A DNA stretch of 64,000 nt from Rhinopithecus roxellana (taxonomy: Eukaryota; Chordata; Mammalia; Primates; Cercopithecidae): the NCBI RefSeq assembly GCF_007565055.1, contig NC_044565.1, positions 47,897,378 through 47,961,377 of the forward strand. The letters run 5' to 3'. Within the stretch, counting starts at the first letter, position 1. The number at the start of each line of letters is the position of its first letter. The position numbers were made by a program, and so were the translations under genes. The notes beneath the pieces are model-generated. The model made no database searches, was not told where the DNA came from, and was given only the letters and a program-made list of their open reading frames with translations. Positions 10,799-23,204 of this stretch are shown here, piece by piece.

Positions 10799-12289
10799 GT
10801 AAGCACTCACTGGTTATTAGAAAAAATTGTAATGTGAATATGCTGCCACTGCCATGCTCATTTGGGCTTTAGGAAGTATACTCTCTAAGTGTTAAAGTGT
10901 TGCATTTATTTTAGGTTAGTTAATTTGTTCATTCATTCATTCATTCAAGACTATAATTTAAGGTAGTTTTAAGTTCACAGCAAAATTTAGAGGGAGGTGC
11001 AAAGATATCCCATATACCCACTTCCCCTACACATACACAGCCTCCCCAGTTAGCACCATTACTACCAGAGCAGTACATTTGTTGCAACTGACGAACTTAG
11101 GTTGACACATCATAATCACCCAGCATCCCTAGTTTACATTAGGGTTCACTCTTGGTGTGGTACATTCTATGGACTTGGACAAATGTGTAACATGTATCCA
11201 CCATTATAGTCTTACACAGAGTAGATTTGTTGCCCTCAAAATCTTCTGTGCTTCACCTGTTCACACCTGTTCACCCTTCCCTCCACCCTCCTCCCTCATC
11301 CCTGGCTACCATTTCTTTCTCCTATCACCATAGTTTTGCCCTTTCCAGAATGTCATCTAGTTGAATCATACATGTGTAGTCTTTTCCGATTGGCTTTGTT
11401 CACATAGTCATATGCATTTAGTTTCCCTTCGTGTCTTTTCATGGCTTGCTAGCTCATTTCTTTTTAGCATGGCTCATATTCCATTATCTGGATATATCAC
11501 AGTTCGTTTATACATTTACCTACTGAAGGACATCTTTATTGCTTCCAGGTTTTGGCAAGTATGAATAAGGCTGCTATAAACTTTTGTGTACAGGCTTTTG
11601 TGTGAACATAAAGGAGTTGAAAACTCCTTTGGGTAAATACCAAGGAGTGTGATTGCTAGCTTGTATGGTGTTTCGTTTTGTTAGAAACAACCAAACTGTC
11701 TTCCAAGGTGGCTGTACTATTTTGCATTCCCACCAGAAATGAATGAGGCTCCCGTTGCTCCACATCACATCCTCACCAGCATTTGGTGTTATTGGTGTTC
11801 TGGATTTTGGCCATTCTGATAGGTGTGCAGTGGTATCTTATTGTTTGAATTTGCATCTCCCTGATTACACGTGTTGTGGAGCATATTTTCATGTGCTTAT
11901 TTGCTATCTGTATGTCTTCTTTGGTGAATTCGCTGTTAAGGTCTTCGGCTTATTTTTCAATCGGGTTGTTCATTTTCTTATTGTTGAGTTTTAAGAGTTC
12001 TTTGTATATTTTGGATAATAGTCCTTTATCAGATATGCTTTTTGCAAATATTTTTTCCCATTCTTTGGGTTGCTTTTCATTCACTTGACAGTGTCTTTTG
12101 CAGAACAGACATTTTAAATGACGTCTAGCTTATTCTCTCTTTCATGGATCTTGCTGTGGTGTACTATCTAAAAAGTTAACACCAAACTTATAGTCATCTA
12201 GATTTTATCCTCTGTTATTTTGTAGGTGTTTTATATTTTTACATTTAGGTCTTTGAGCTATTTTGAGTTAATTTTTGTGAAGTGTGAGT

Positions 12290-12430
12290 GTGTCTAGATT
12301 CTCTTCTTTCTTGCTTTCTTGCTGGCTTCCTTGCTTCTTCTTCTGTTCTCCTCTGTTCTGTTCTCTTCTCTTCTCCTCTCTCTCCTCTCTTCTCTTTCTT
12401 TACCTTTTCTTTTCTTTTTTTGTTTCCAGT
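12290..12430 (+). repeat. Pyrimidine-rich low-complexity tract
   Basis: (tctcc/ttct)n inside the L1. It creates long low-complexity open frames on both strands that are not genes. Confidence 0.8.
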
Positions 12431-13376
12431 TGTTCCAGAACCATTTGTTAAAAAGACTATTTCTTCCATTGTATTGCCTTTGCCACTTGTCAAAGACCAA
12501 TTGACTACATTTGTGTAGGTCTGTTTCTGGGCGCTCTTTTCTCTTTGTCTATTTGTTTACCCATACCACACTGTTTGATTACTCTAGCTTTATTTTCTTG
12601 AAGTTGGGTAGTGTCAGTCTCCTTCAATATTGTGTCGGCTATTCTGGGTCTTTTTCTCCTCATAGGAACTTTTGATTCACCTTAAATAACTTGCTGGGAT
12701 TTTCATTGAGATTGCATTAAATCTATAGGTCAAGTATTGAGTCTTCCTATCCATGAACATGGAATATCTCCTCATTTATTTAGTTCTTCCTTGATTTCCT
12801 TCAAGAGTTTTGTAGTTTTCTAATATAGATCTTATACATATTTTGTTAGATTTATACCTATTTCATTTTTTGCAATGTTAATATAGATAGTAATTGTGTT
12901 CTTAATTTCATGTTTGACTTGTTCATTGCTGATATGTAGGAAAGTGATCAAATTTTGTACATTTGTCTGAAACCTTGCTATAATTGTTTGTTAGTCCCAG
13001 GAGGTTTTTTTGTTGTTGATTCTTTCAGTTTTTCTACATAGAGTCAAGTCACCTGTGAACTAAGACAGGTTTCTTTCTTCCCAGTCTTCATACCTTTTAT
13101 TTCCTTTTTTGTTGTTGTTGTTTGTTTTATTGCATTAGTTAGGACTTCCAGTACTATGTTGAAAAGGAGTGGTAAGAAAAGGGACATCCTTGCCTCGTTC
13201 CTGATCTTAGTATATGTTCTCATGTTCTCACCATTAAGTATGATGTCAACTATGGATGTTCTTTATCAAGTTGAAGAAGTTCCTCTCTGTTTCTAGTTTA
13301 CTGAGAGTTTCTACCATGAATGGGTGTTGGTGTTGGCTTTTTCTGTATCTATTTATATGATCTTTCTTCTTCAGTC

Positions 13377-13377
<1 letters not shown>

Positions 13378-13414
<37 letters not shown>

Positions 13415-13700
13415 CTGAGTTTCATTCTTGTTGCCCAGGCTGGAGTGCAGGAGTACAGTGGTACCATCTCAGTTCACTACAACCACCGCCTCCCGGGTTC
13501 AAGTGATTCTCCTGCCTCAGCCTCCCAAGTTGGTAAGATTACAGGAATGCATCACCATGCCCAGCTAATTTTGTATTTTTAGTAGAGATGGGGTTTCACC
13601 ATGTTGATCAGGCTGGTCTCGAACTCCTGACCTCAGACGACCCACCCTCCTTGGCCTGCCAGAGTGCTGGGATTACAGTTGTGAGCCATTGTGCCCAGCT
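13378..13700 (-). mobile_element. Alu, antisense, with a long T-run
   Basis: Starts with about 30 T, then 'gttgcccaggctggagtgca', and ends 'gagccattgtgcccagct'. It is inserted in the L1. Confidence 0.92.
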
Positions 13701-14490
13701 TAGTCTGTTGATGTGATGGATTACATTAATTGATTTTTGACTGTGGAACCAGCCCTACCTACCTGGCATAAATCTCACTTGATTGTGGTGTATAATTCTT
13801 TTTATATATCTTGCATATGATTTGCTAATATTTTGTTGAGGATTTTTGCATCTATGCCCATGAGATATTTATTGGTCTGTAGTTTGCTTTTCTTGTCATG
13901 ACTTTGGTTTTGGTATTAGGGTGATGCTGACTTCATAGAATGAGTTAGGAAGCATTCCCTTTGCTTCTGTCTTCTGAAAGATGCTATGTAGAGTTAGTAT
14001 AATTTCTTCTGTAAGTCCTTGGTAGACTTCACTCATGAACCCTTCTGGGCCTGATGCTTTCTGTTTTGAAAAATTATTATTGATGCAGTTTCTTCAGTAG
14101 ATACAGGCCTGTTCTTATGAATTTTGGCAAATTATGTCTTTCAAAGAACTGGTCCATTTATCTAAGTTATCAAATTTGTGGGCATAGAGTTGTTCGTAGT
14201 ATCCCTTTATTATCCTGTTTTTTCCATGAGGTCTAAAGCGATAACCTCTCTTTCATGTGCTGTTATTCTGAATTTGTGTTCCCTCTTCTTTCATCTTAGT
14301 TAGTCCAAGGCTTACTGGTTGTGTTTACCTTTTGACCTAACTAGCTTTTGGTTTCATTGTTTTATTTCTGTTTTAGTTTTTATTATTTCCTTTCTTCTGA
14401 TTACTTTGCATTTAATTTGCTCTTCTTTTTCTGCTTTCCTGAGGTAGAAGCTTAGATTATTAATTTTTATTTTAGTTTTATTTATTTATT

Positions 14491-14768
14491 TTTTGAGATG
14501 GAATCTTACTCTGTTGCCCAGGCTGTAGTGCAGTGGTGCGATCCCAGCTCACTGCAACCTCTGCCCCCTGGGCTCAAGGAATCCTCCCACCTCAGCCTGC
14601 TGAGTAGTTGGGACCACAGGCAACATGCCAGCACGCCTGGCTAATTTTTATAGAGTTAGGGTTTCATCGTGTTGCCCACACTGGTCTCGAACTCCTGAGC
14701 TCAAGTGCTCCACCCTGCTTGACCTCCCAAAGTGCTGGGATTACAGGCATGAGCCACTGCACCCAGCC
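14491..14768 (-). mobile_element. Alu (J-like), antisense
   Basis: From 'ttttgagatggaatcttact' to 'gagccactgcacccagcc', inserted in the L1. Confidence 0.92.
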
Positions 14769-15072
14769 AGATTATTGATTTTATATTTTTATTCTTTACT
14801 AATACATGCATTCAGTGCTATACATTTTCTTCTTAGCAGTTCTTTTGCTGCATCCCACAAATTGTGATAAGTTGTGTTGCCGTTTTTATTTAGTTCAAAA
14901 TATTTTAAAATTTCTCTTGAGATTTTTTTTCTTTGACCCATGTGTTATTTGGAAGTGTGTTTTAAAATCTGTACATGTTTTGGGATTTTCCAATTATCTT
15001 TCTGTTTTTGATTTCTAGTTTAATTCCACCAAGGGAAGACATTGTATGCATGCTTTCTATTTTAAATTTGTT

Positions 15073-15370
15073 GCTGGGCGCGGTGGCTCACGCCTGTAAT
15101 CCCGGCACTTTGGGAGGCCGAGGCGGGTTAATCATGAGGTCAGGAGATCGAGACCATCCTGGTTAACATGGTGAAACCCTGTCTCTACTAAAAATACAAA
15201 ATATTAACCAGGCGTGGTGGTGGGTGCCTGTAGCCCCAGCTACTCAGGAGGCTGAGACAGGAGAATGGCGTGAACCAGGGAAGCGGAGCTTGCAGTGAGT
15301 TGAGATTGTGCTACTGCACTCCAGCTCAGGTGACAGAGCGAGACTCCGTCTCAAAAAAAAAAAAAAAAAA
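15073..15370 (+). mobile_element. AluY, sense
   Basis: 'gctgggcgcggtggctcacg' to the A-tail. It is flanked by a short target duplication (aaatttgtt / tttgtt). Confidence 0.93.
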
Positions 15371-16337
15371 TTTGTTATGGTGTGTTTTATGGCTCAGAAT
15401 GTGGTCCATCTTGGTGAATGCTTTATGTGAATTTTTTTTTTTTTTGGATGAAGTAGCTGTAGATGTCTGTTATACCAAGTTGATTGATGGTGGTGTTGAG
15501 CTGAACTGCGTCCTTACTGGTTTTATGACTGCTGCATCTGTCCTTGTAGAATGGTGTTGAGGTCTCCAGCTATGATAGTGTATTTATCTATTTCTTCTTG
15601 CAGTTCTGTCAGCTTTTGTTTTATATATTTTGATTCTCTGTTCTTAGATATGTAAATGTTTAGGATTGTTATGTCTCCTTAGAGAATGAGCTCCTTTGTT
15701 GTTATGTAATGCCCCTCTTTAATCCCAGTTACTTTCCTTGCTTTGAAGTCTACTCTGTCTGTCTGAAATTAATATAGTTACTCCCACTCTCTTTTGATTG
15801 GTGTTGGTATATCTTTCTCCATTCATTTACTTTTAATCTACATGTGTCTTTTTATGTAAGGTGGGTTTCTTATAGATAACAAAATTAGCTCTTGTTTTTT
15901 GATCATCTCTGACATCTCTTTCTTCTAATTGGTATCTTTAGAACACTGACGTTCAAAGGTATAATTGATTTAGATGAATTAATATCCATTGCATTTGCTA
16001 CTGTTTTCTATTTGTTGCTCTATTTGTTCCTATTTTTGTCTTCTACTCTTCTTTTTAAAGTCTTTTATGCTTTTATTGAGCATTTTATATGATTCCATTT
16101 TCTCACCTTTCTTAGCATATCAATTGTACTTTTTTTTAAACTTTTTTTTGAGTGGTTGCCCTACAGTTTGCAATATGCATTTACAATGAATCCAAGCCCA
16201 CTTTCAAGTAATACTGTATCACTTCTCAGGTAGTTTATCTTATAAAAGCAAAATAATCCTAATTTTTCTCTCCCATCTCCAGTATCATTGTTGTCCTTAA
16301 TTTCATTTACATATACAAGCATACTTATTAAATATGA

Positions 16338-16372
16338 ACATTATACACACACACACACACCCACACACATAT
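16338..16372 (+). repeat. CA dinucleotide repeat
   Basis: Imperfect (ac)n followed by (ta)n. Confidence 0.9.
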
Positions 16373-16400
16373 ATAAGCATACATAATCAAGGAGTGGCCA

Positions 16401-17100
16401 CTTCTAAAGTGTTTACATATATGTAGAACCAGAAACCAGCAGTCCTTTTATTTGTTTTGAGTTCTATTCCAGATTTTTCCAGTGGAAGTACATATTTGGA
16501 GTGAGAAACATTATAACAATAGCATGTTTTTATAAAATAGACTTTTATAAGTTATTTGAAAGAGTTAGCAACTACTATCTAATAATGTAAGTTCCTCTAG
16601 AGCCCAGTAAAGAGATCTGTTTTTAAAAATAGCAAATTGAACCACCAAAATAAATAATACAGGATTTTGTTTTTCAAAGTGAAAGGAACTTTATAGAATT
16701 CTGCAGCTCATTCCTGTGGTCAAGGTCAGATGCCATCACAGAGCCAGCAGTAGTGTAGTGCTTCGATCATTTGGATTTGCATCCAGATCTGAATCTTTTG
16801 ACATTGAGAGCCTCTGACCTTGGCAAGTTAGTCACTCAACCCAGTTTGTTCTTTTTAGAACAGATGTGGTAGTGTCTATCCCACAGTGTCATTCTGAGGA
16901 TCAACCGCTGTAATTTATGTGTAGTCACTTGGTAAATTGTGAAATACTTGCTCTTATTTTAAGTGGAACCACAGCTGGCAGCACGGACTTTGAATGTCTT
17001 CTGTTCCTATTAGATGACTTTCTATCACACTTTCTAAGAAATATGTTTAAGCTTCTTGGGTCTTCCTTCAGTGCTTTCTGTACCTTCCTTTGCAATACAG
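16401..17100. other. KIDINS220: Intron with a probable MIR
   Basis: Bases 16740-16910 resemble a MIR ('gcctctgaccttggcaagtt'). The last 30 bases form the pyrimidine-rich acceptor of the next exon. Confidence 0.5.
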
Positions 17101-17241
17101 GTTCTTAAATGTGAAGTAGAATTGATGGCCAGGATGGCAAAAACCATTGACAGCTTCACTCAGAATCAGACAAGGCTGGTCGTCATCATCGATGGATTAG
17201 ATGCCTGTGAACAGGACAAAGTCCTTCAGATGCTGGACACT
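17101..17241 (+). CDS. KIDINS220: KIDINS220 exon G: Walker B
   Basis: Forty-seven codons, phase 0 to 0, between 'tttgcaatacag' and 'gtacgt'. Encodes VLKCEVELMARMAKTIDSFT and then RLVVIIDGLDACEQDKVLQM. The hydrophobic strand ending in D-G-L-D is the Walker B motif of the KAP NTPase. Confidence 0.97.
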
Positions 17242-17352
17242 GTACGTTTGCGCCACCTCAAAAGTCGCCATTGTTATTTATTATCCTGTTTTTTCCTTAT
17301 TCTTTTGGACAATTAAAATGTGTGTTACAACTGTACATGTCTTCTACCACAG

Positions 17353-17596
17353 GTCCGAGTTCTGTTTTCAAAAGGCCCTTTCATTGCCATTTTTGCAAGT
17401 GATCCACATATTATCATAAAGGCAATTAACCAGAACCTCAATAGTGTGCTTCGGGATTCGAATATAAATGGCCATGACTACATGCGCAACATAGTGCATT
17501 TGCCTGTGTTCCTTAATAGTCGTGGACTGAGCAATGCAAGAAAATTTCTCGTAACTTCAGCAACAAATGGGGATGTTCCATGCTCAGATACTACAG
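17353..17596 (+). CDS. KIDINS220: KIDINS220 exon H: NTPase core after Walker B
   Basis: Encodes VRVLFSKGPFIAIFASDPHI, then a segment ending GHDYMRNIVHLPVFL and a Ser/Thr-rich loop (KFLVTSATNGDVPCSDT). The strand FIAIFASDP matches the sensor-1 strand of P-loop ATPases. Ends one base into a glycine codon before 'gtaaag'. Confidence 0.97.
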
Positions 17597-17754
17597 GTAA
17601 AGCTCAGGCTCCTAAAGTACTTTGAGTTTGAAATAGTTTTGTCGTTTCTTTATGGCGACTCACTTTTTTACCTTGAAAAATGTTGTGATTTCACATTTCT
17701 TTAAATATCATATACGACAGAATTTTGGTGTAAGTGATGCTGTCTTGCTTTAAG

Positions 17755-17843
17755 GGATACAGGAAGATGCTGACAGGAGAGTTTCACAGAACAGCCTTGG
17801 GGAGATGACAAAACTTGGTAGCAAGACAGCTCTCAATAGGCGG
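17755..17843 (+). CDS. KIDINS220: KIDINS220 exon I: short NTPase insert
   Basis: Eighty-nine nt between 'tgctttaag' and 'gtaaga'. Encodes IQEDADRRVSQNSLGEMTKL and GSKTALNRR. It is polar, Ser-rich and probably a surface loop. Skipping this exon alone would shift the frame. Confidence 0.95.
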
Positions 17844-18536
17844 GTAAGATGCCATTGGTTTCGATCTGTATGTTTGTATTGCCACTTAAGTAATATTTTG
17901 TAAATATTGCATTAAGCTCTTCAAATAAACATTATCATTGAATTCCCTTTCAGCTTCATGTGTTTCAGGGAATGTTCGCACCTAGAACCCTAACAACTGT
18001 ACTTCGTATAGGGGTCCCAACCTGTTCTCAGCCCAGGTGCTGCTCCTGATCCCTCAGATCTTAAAGCTTGCCAAATGATTTCATCCAGGGTTGAGAACCA
18101 CTGTATTCATTCCTGGTCAGGTTGAGCTATGCCTGTTGCCACCATAGCAGTAGGGGAGAAAGGTTTGTAGTGTGAGAAAACTCCTGGCTTTGTCTTCCTG
18201 TTGGCCGTCCTTCCCTAAATGCTTGTGGGATGCTCACTCTTTTTTCTCTACCACATAGTGACTTGTGTCCTTCCCAGCCACTGGGGGTTTCTCCTTCAAC
18301 ACACTGGTTGTCCCTGACCTCCCCATCTTGTTTGTATGGAACGAGGGCATGTTCTGTGTATATGTCTGTATGCAAATGACAGGGAGATAATCACTTGCAG
18401 GGCAGTTGTGACAGTGCCACTCACACTCATTGAAGTTGGGCTACTGTTGGCCTTGTGTTTTTTTCTGATTTGCTACCATTAAGTTTGGATGTTTTACTTT
18501 TAAAAAAAAAGTCTTCAGTGACATGTTGATTTTATG
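17844..18536. other. KIDINS220: Intron, unique-looking
   Basis: No repeat recognised with confidence. Confidence 0.5.
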
Positions 18537-18900
18537 CCTCTACCTTTTACAGATATGGATGCAAAGTTAATATGATGAATGACAGTTGACAGCACTAAAT
18601 TCAGAGGTGTATATAACTTACCATTTTTAATTTCTTGCCTGGCATCCTTGGGTGCCGCATGGTTGCATCCATCCTTCCCGTGCATCAGGACCTTAGACAA
18701 GAGCACACCGTGGTTGTACCTCTACCTTTTACAGATATGGATGCAAAATTAATATGATGAATGACAGTTGACAGCACTAAATTCAGAGGTGTATATAACT
18801 TACCATTTTTAATTTCTTGCCTGGCATCCTTGGGTGCCGCATGGTTGCATCCATCCTTCCCGTGCATCAGGACCTTAGACAAGAGCACACCGTGGTTGTA
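18537..18900 (+). repeat. Near-perfect tandem duplication, 2 x 182 bp
   Basis: Copy 1 is 18537-18718 and copy 2 is 18719-18900. I found one difference (gcaaagtta against gcaaaatta). Each copy carries the same open frame on the minus strand, of no known family. The near identity points to a recent duplication or a two-copy allele of a variable repeat. Confidence 0.97.
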
Positions 18901-19043
18901 CCTGTTCCTCCTCTTATGAGATGGAATTCCTTTAGCCCATCCACCCTGTAGAGTGCCTTTCGTTCATATGGAGATGTGAGGATAGTTAGAGAGGCTGTCC
19001 CTTTGACATAGTTTTCACGTGCTTTAAAATAACCTAAACATCA

Positions 19044-19338
19044 GGCCAGGTGCAGTGCTCATGCCTGTAATCCTAGCACTTTGGGAGGATGAAGTGGGAG
19101 GATCACTTGAGACCAGGAGTTCGATACCAGCTGGGCAACGTAGTCACACCCTCTACATAAAATAGGAATAAAAAATTAGCTGAGTGTGGTTGTGCATGCC
19201 TGTAGTCCCAACTACTCAGAAGGCTGACGTGGGAGGATTGCGCAAGCCCAGAACATCCAGGTGGCAGTGAGCTATGATTGCCCTACTGTACTCCAGCCTG
19301 GGTAGCAGAGAGAGACCCTGTCTAATAATAATAATAAC
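19044..19338 (+). mobile_element. Old Alu (J-like), sense
   Basis: 'ggccaggtgcagtgctcatg' to an '(aat)n' tail. Heavily substituted. Confidence 0.9.
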
Positions 19339-19747
19339 CTAAAAATCAAAATGCTGAATCCTTAAAACCAGACAAGGGCTTATTCGCTGTATTATTTAAG
19401 GGTTCCTATAAATAGCCAGACCCCATGGAGTTTGAATATCATTCTCTGTACACAATTCTGCTTACTTAGAATTGTAAAGGCATTGAGCTTCCTCTAACTG
19501 TACCACTGTAACTTAAAATGCATCTGAAGCTAAACCGTAGCATTTGATGCAGTTGCTGTGAATATGACTTTACAATTGCTTTGTGAAGATTCTACCTCAC
19601 GGATAATAATTTATTAGTGTATGATATTCCTCTTTGACTAAAACTTTGGAATTTTTGTTGTTATAAACATTTATTAACATCTCAAAAAGCCTTAATTTCC
19701 TAGACTGGACGCATGGGTTCCTTCTCACTGATGATGTGCTGTTTCAG
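19339..19747. other. KIDINS220: Intron, unique-looking
   Basis: Nothing recognised before the acceptor 'gatgtgctgtttcag'. Confidence 0.5.
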
Positions 19748-19892
19748 GACACTTACCGAAGAAGGCAGATGCAGAGGACCATCACTCGCCAGATGTCCTT
19801 TGATCTTACAAAACTGCTGGTTACCGAGGACTGGTTCAGTGACATCAGTCCCCAGACCATGAGAAGATTACTTAATATTGTTTCTGTGACAG
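19748..19892 (+). CDS. KIDINS220: KIDINS220 exon J: NTPase C-terminal part
   Basis: Encodes DTYRRRQMQRTITRQMSFDL, then LLVTEDWFSDISPQTMRRLL and NIVSVTG. R-R-R-Q-M-Q-R-T and R-Q-M-S are basic, Ser/Thr-containing sequences of the kind basophilic kinases use; that role is inference. Ends one base into a glycine codon before 'gtgact'. Confidence 0.96.
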
Positions 19893-20224
19893 GTGACTTT
19901 TGTCTCTTATTGTCTATGATAGATAATAAACTTTAACATTCACAAAACCATTTAATTTCAGAAACAAAGGTATGTATTGTGTGTATATGTTTACATTGCT
20001 GAATAGTGGGCTTATTTGTATTAAGTGCACTTAATGAAGTCAGTTTTAGTTTTAGTTTTGACAATGAAAAGTCAAAACTGAGATATTATCACTGTCAGCT
20101 GTATACCATTATTTTAAAACTTTATGATTTAAAAAATCTTTCACTTAATCTGAAGTTTAATTTTTCTTTTGCTGTAAAGATAATTTAATTCTAATTCATA
20201 TTACTGAGTATAAATCAGCTTATA

Positions 20225-20528
20225 GGCCGGGCGCGGTGGCTCAAGCCTGTAATCCCAGCACTTTGGGAGGCCGAGACGGGCAGATCACGAGGTCAGGAGA
20301 TCGAGACCATCCTGGCTAACACGGTGAAACCCCGTCTCTACTAAAAATACAAAAAACTAGCCGGGCGAGGTGGCGGGCGCCTGTAGTCCCAGCTACTCCG
20401 GAGGCTGAGGCAGGGGAATGGTGTAAACCCGGGAGGCGGAGCTTGCAGTGAGCTGAGATCCGGCCACTGCACTCCAGCCCGGGAGACAGAGCCAGACTCT
20501 GTCTCAAAAAAAAAAAAAAAAAAAAAAA
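20225..20528 (+). mobile_element. Young Alu, AluYR-type
   Basis: Full-length, close to consensus, with 'gagatccggccactgcactc' and a pure A-tail. It is flanked by agcttata on both sides (20217-20224 and 20531-20538). Confidence 0.95.
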
Positions 20529-20994
20529 TTAGCTTATAATTTACAGTGTTGAAACTCAGATGTTATATGCTATTATTGTTTTAATTTTCAAATGATATTT
20601 TTGAATAAAAAATATTGACAATAAAATTGAGGATTATTGCCTGTGCCGGAAGTCCCTGCATGGAAGTCTGCTCCCTGCCTTGTGAATTCCTGCTTGTTCG
20701 TAGCTTCAGGGCGACCACATCAAGACTTGTAAGTTAGTTTGTAAAATGTATGTCTCTTTGCAAGGTATTGATTGGTACTTTGTAATATTTACTAGTGTTA
20801 ACTCTATTATGATAGTTATACTAGAATTGTGTTTTATATTGTTGAGGTTCATGCTGTGAACTGTATTCCAAGTGAGGTTGTATCTAATATACTTACAATA
20901 TTTTTGGTACTTAAATTCCTTTAAGTGAGTTCTCAAGCCTCACTGTATTTATGTTCAACAATGGGAATGTTTTAGTATGTTATCAACATATATA

Positions 20995-21120
20995 TATTCA
21001 TTTAACAGATGTGTAGTGAGTGTCTACCTTATGCCAGGTAACATTTCTGTCCTTTGTGGAGATAAGCAATGAACAAGATAAAGTCTCTGCCCTAACAGAG
21101 AAGACCAAAAGATATAACGT
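20995..21120 (-). mobile_element. LINE-2 3'-end fragment, antisense
   Basis: 'gtgtctaccttatgccaggt' and 'gcaatgaacaagataaagtc' match the common antisense L2 tail pattern. Confidence 0.6.
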
Positions 21121-21159
21121 CACAGAATGATGTGTGTCGTGAAAACAAGACTGTAAACA

Positions 21160-23040
21160 GGAGATAGCCCTCCCTCTCACTCGAAAATTACTCCCATCAA
21201 CACACAGATTGTTTCTCCCTTCCCAAGAAAAGCTGCTCTTGACTGCACCTCTGCCTCTAGCTACTACCCCATTTCTCAGCAAAGCTCCTCAAAAGACTTG
21301 TCTGTCCCTGTGTCTCATATTCATCTCCCTCTGTTTTCTCTAACCTATTCCAATAATCTCTTGCTCTCAGTTCAGTAAAATTGCATTTTCAAGGTCACCA
21401 GTGGCTTCTATGTTATAAAATTCAGTGGTCAGGCCAGCGCTCATCTTATTTGACCCCCTTAGTGGCGTTTGACAGTGTGTTGATCACTTTTCCTCTTTGA
21501 AAAACTTTTCTTCCTTTGGCTTCCAGAATGCCACACCGACTGGATTTCCTCCTTCTGTACTGGTGGTTAGTCTTCATCTCCCTGTACCATTTAGCATTGC
21601 AATGCTCTTGGGTGCGTTTCTTGGAGTTCTCCTTTTCTATTTAGACCTGCTACCTTGGTGATCACATTTACTCTGAAAGGCTTAAATGCCATCTATATGC
21701 CAGCGACTCTCAAATATGTATCTTCAGCCCTATAGCTCTTCAGTTGCTTGTTTGACATCTAATGGTGTCAACATAGATCTGACACATAACGTGTCTACAA
21801 TTGAACTTTCGATTCTCTGACTCAAACTTCATCCATCCATGTCTTTCCTGTCTATTAATCCAACTCTTCCAATTCCTTAAGTAAGAAAAGCTTGATCTTT
21901 CTTTCATATACCACCACCAATCTACTAGTAAATTCTGTAGCACTGTCTTCAGTCTGTTTCCAAAATAGTAAGCACTGTTCACCGTTTCTAGCATACCACC
22001 CTCATTACATACATTATCGTGTTCTACCTTTATTAATTATGGAAATAGTCTGACTGGTCTCTACTCCTGTCTTTTTCTCTCTACAGCCTATTCTCCATAC
22101 GGCAGCCACAGTGATTCTTTTAAAATAGAAGCCAGTCATGTTATGTCTCTCCTCAGAACTCCGTAATGTGTCCTCATTTCACTGAAAATAAATATCTAAG
22201 TCCTTATAGTTTCCTACAAAGCCCTTTATGATCTGCCTTTCTGCATCTCCTTCCCCCTTCTGACCTCATCTCCCACCATTCTCCTCCTCCATCCCGTGCT
22301 GACTTCTTTGCTGTTCCTTGAAAATGTCAGACATGCTCCCATCCATAGGCTCCTGCGATTGCTATTTCTTCTGCCTGTACAGATTGTTCTTTGGATGTAT
22401 GCATCATGGGGTTTCTCACTTCCTTTTAAGTCTTTGCTTAAATGTCAGCTTTTCTACAAGATCTTCCCTCACCATCTTGTATAAAATGACATCTTCTTCG
22501 GTATGCCTTGTGTTGCCCTTCCCTGCTTTACTCAACATAAAAAGTCACCTCTAATTCACCACATCATTTACTTTTTTGTTTGTTTGCTTCTTTGGTTTTT
22601 GTCTGTCTCCCCTCAGGAGAATTTCAAATCCACCTGGCAAAGGTTTTCTATCTGTCTACCTTTCTTTTTTCTTTTTTTTGAGGCAAAGTCTCGCCCTGTT
22701 GCCCAGACTGGAGCGCAGTGGCGTGATCTCAGCTCACTGCAACCTCCGCCTCCCGGGTTCAAGCGATTCTCCTGTGCCAGCCTCCCAGGTAGCTGGGATT
22801 ACAGGCACATGCCAGCACGCCTGGCTAATTTTTATATTTTTAATAGAGACAGGATTTCTCCTTGTTGGTCAGGCTGGTCTCGAACTCCTGATCCGCCCAC
22901 CTCGGCCTCCCAAAGTGCTGGGATTACAGGCGTGAGTCACTGCGCCCGGCCTTCTATCTATCTTTCTTATTTCTGTTTTCTCAGCACCCAGAACAATGTC
23001 TGGGATGCTGTTGTTGAATGACTAAGAGACCTGAATGAAG
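21160..23040 (+). mobile_element. Long LINE-2 fragment, sense, split by an Alu
   Basis: Phrases follow L2 ORF2 order: 'ttttcaaggtcaccagtggc', 'gtttgacagtgtgttgatca', 'atgccatctatatgccagcg', 'gcagccacagtgattctttt', 'gatctgcctttctgcatctc' and the 3' part 'cacccagaacaatgtctggg'. About 1.6 kb of L2 is present without the Alu, long for this ancient family. Many stops and indels show it is dead. Confidence 0.8.
22668..22950 (-). mobile_element. Alu (S-like), antisense, inside the LINE-2
   Basis: 'ttttttgaggcaaagtctcg' to 'gagtcactgcgcccggcc'. Explains the long + strand frames at 22503-23021 and 22576-22935, which are not genes. Confidence 0.93.
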
Positions 23041-23204
23041 GGGGAACTGAGTTTTATATCTGTCTTGAGAAAAGCATCTTAACAGGAGGAAGAGCAAGTG
23101 TGAAGGCTCTGGGGTGGAAATCCAGGAACAGCTGGAGGCCAGTGTGGTTGCACTTTGGGGATCAAAAGAGAATGGTGGGAAGTGATGTCAAAGAACTAGC
23201 CACT

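Larger units (their letters stand above)
10940..16400 (-). mobile_element. Long antisense L1 (L1M-like), interrupted by three Alus
   Basis: Several blocks are recognisable as the reverse complement of L1 ORF2. Examples are 'agggtgatgctgacttcata' (reverse transcriptase region), 'gggcatagagttgttcgtag', 'tttgaagtctactctgtctg' and 'cattgacgttcaaa' type sequence near 15950 (endonuclease region). About 4.5 kb of L1 is present once the Alus are removed. It is full of indels, so it is not active. It starts after a (cattcatt) run near 10930 and fades near a CA repeat at 16338-16370. Confidence 0.85.

Noticed and set aside
12245..12518. Ser/Leu-rich and Lys/Glu-rich frames on both strands
   Set aside because: They come from a pyrimidine-rich low-complexity tract inside an L1.
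22503..23021. Long plus-strand open frames (172 and 119 codons)
   Set aside because: They are the translation of an antisense Alu plus LINE-2 flank. Other Alu-derived frames (1384-1716, 6516-6710, 8856-9122, 23162-23560, 49971-50375) were discarded for the same reason.
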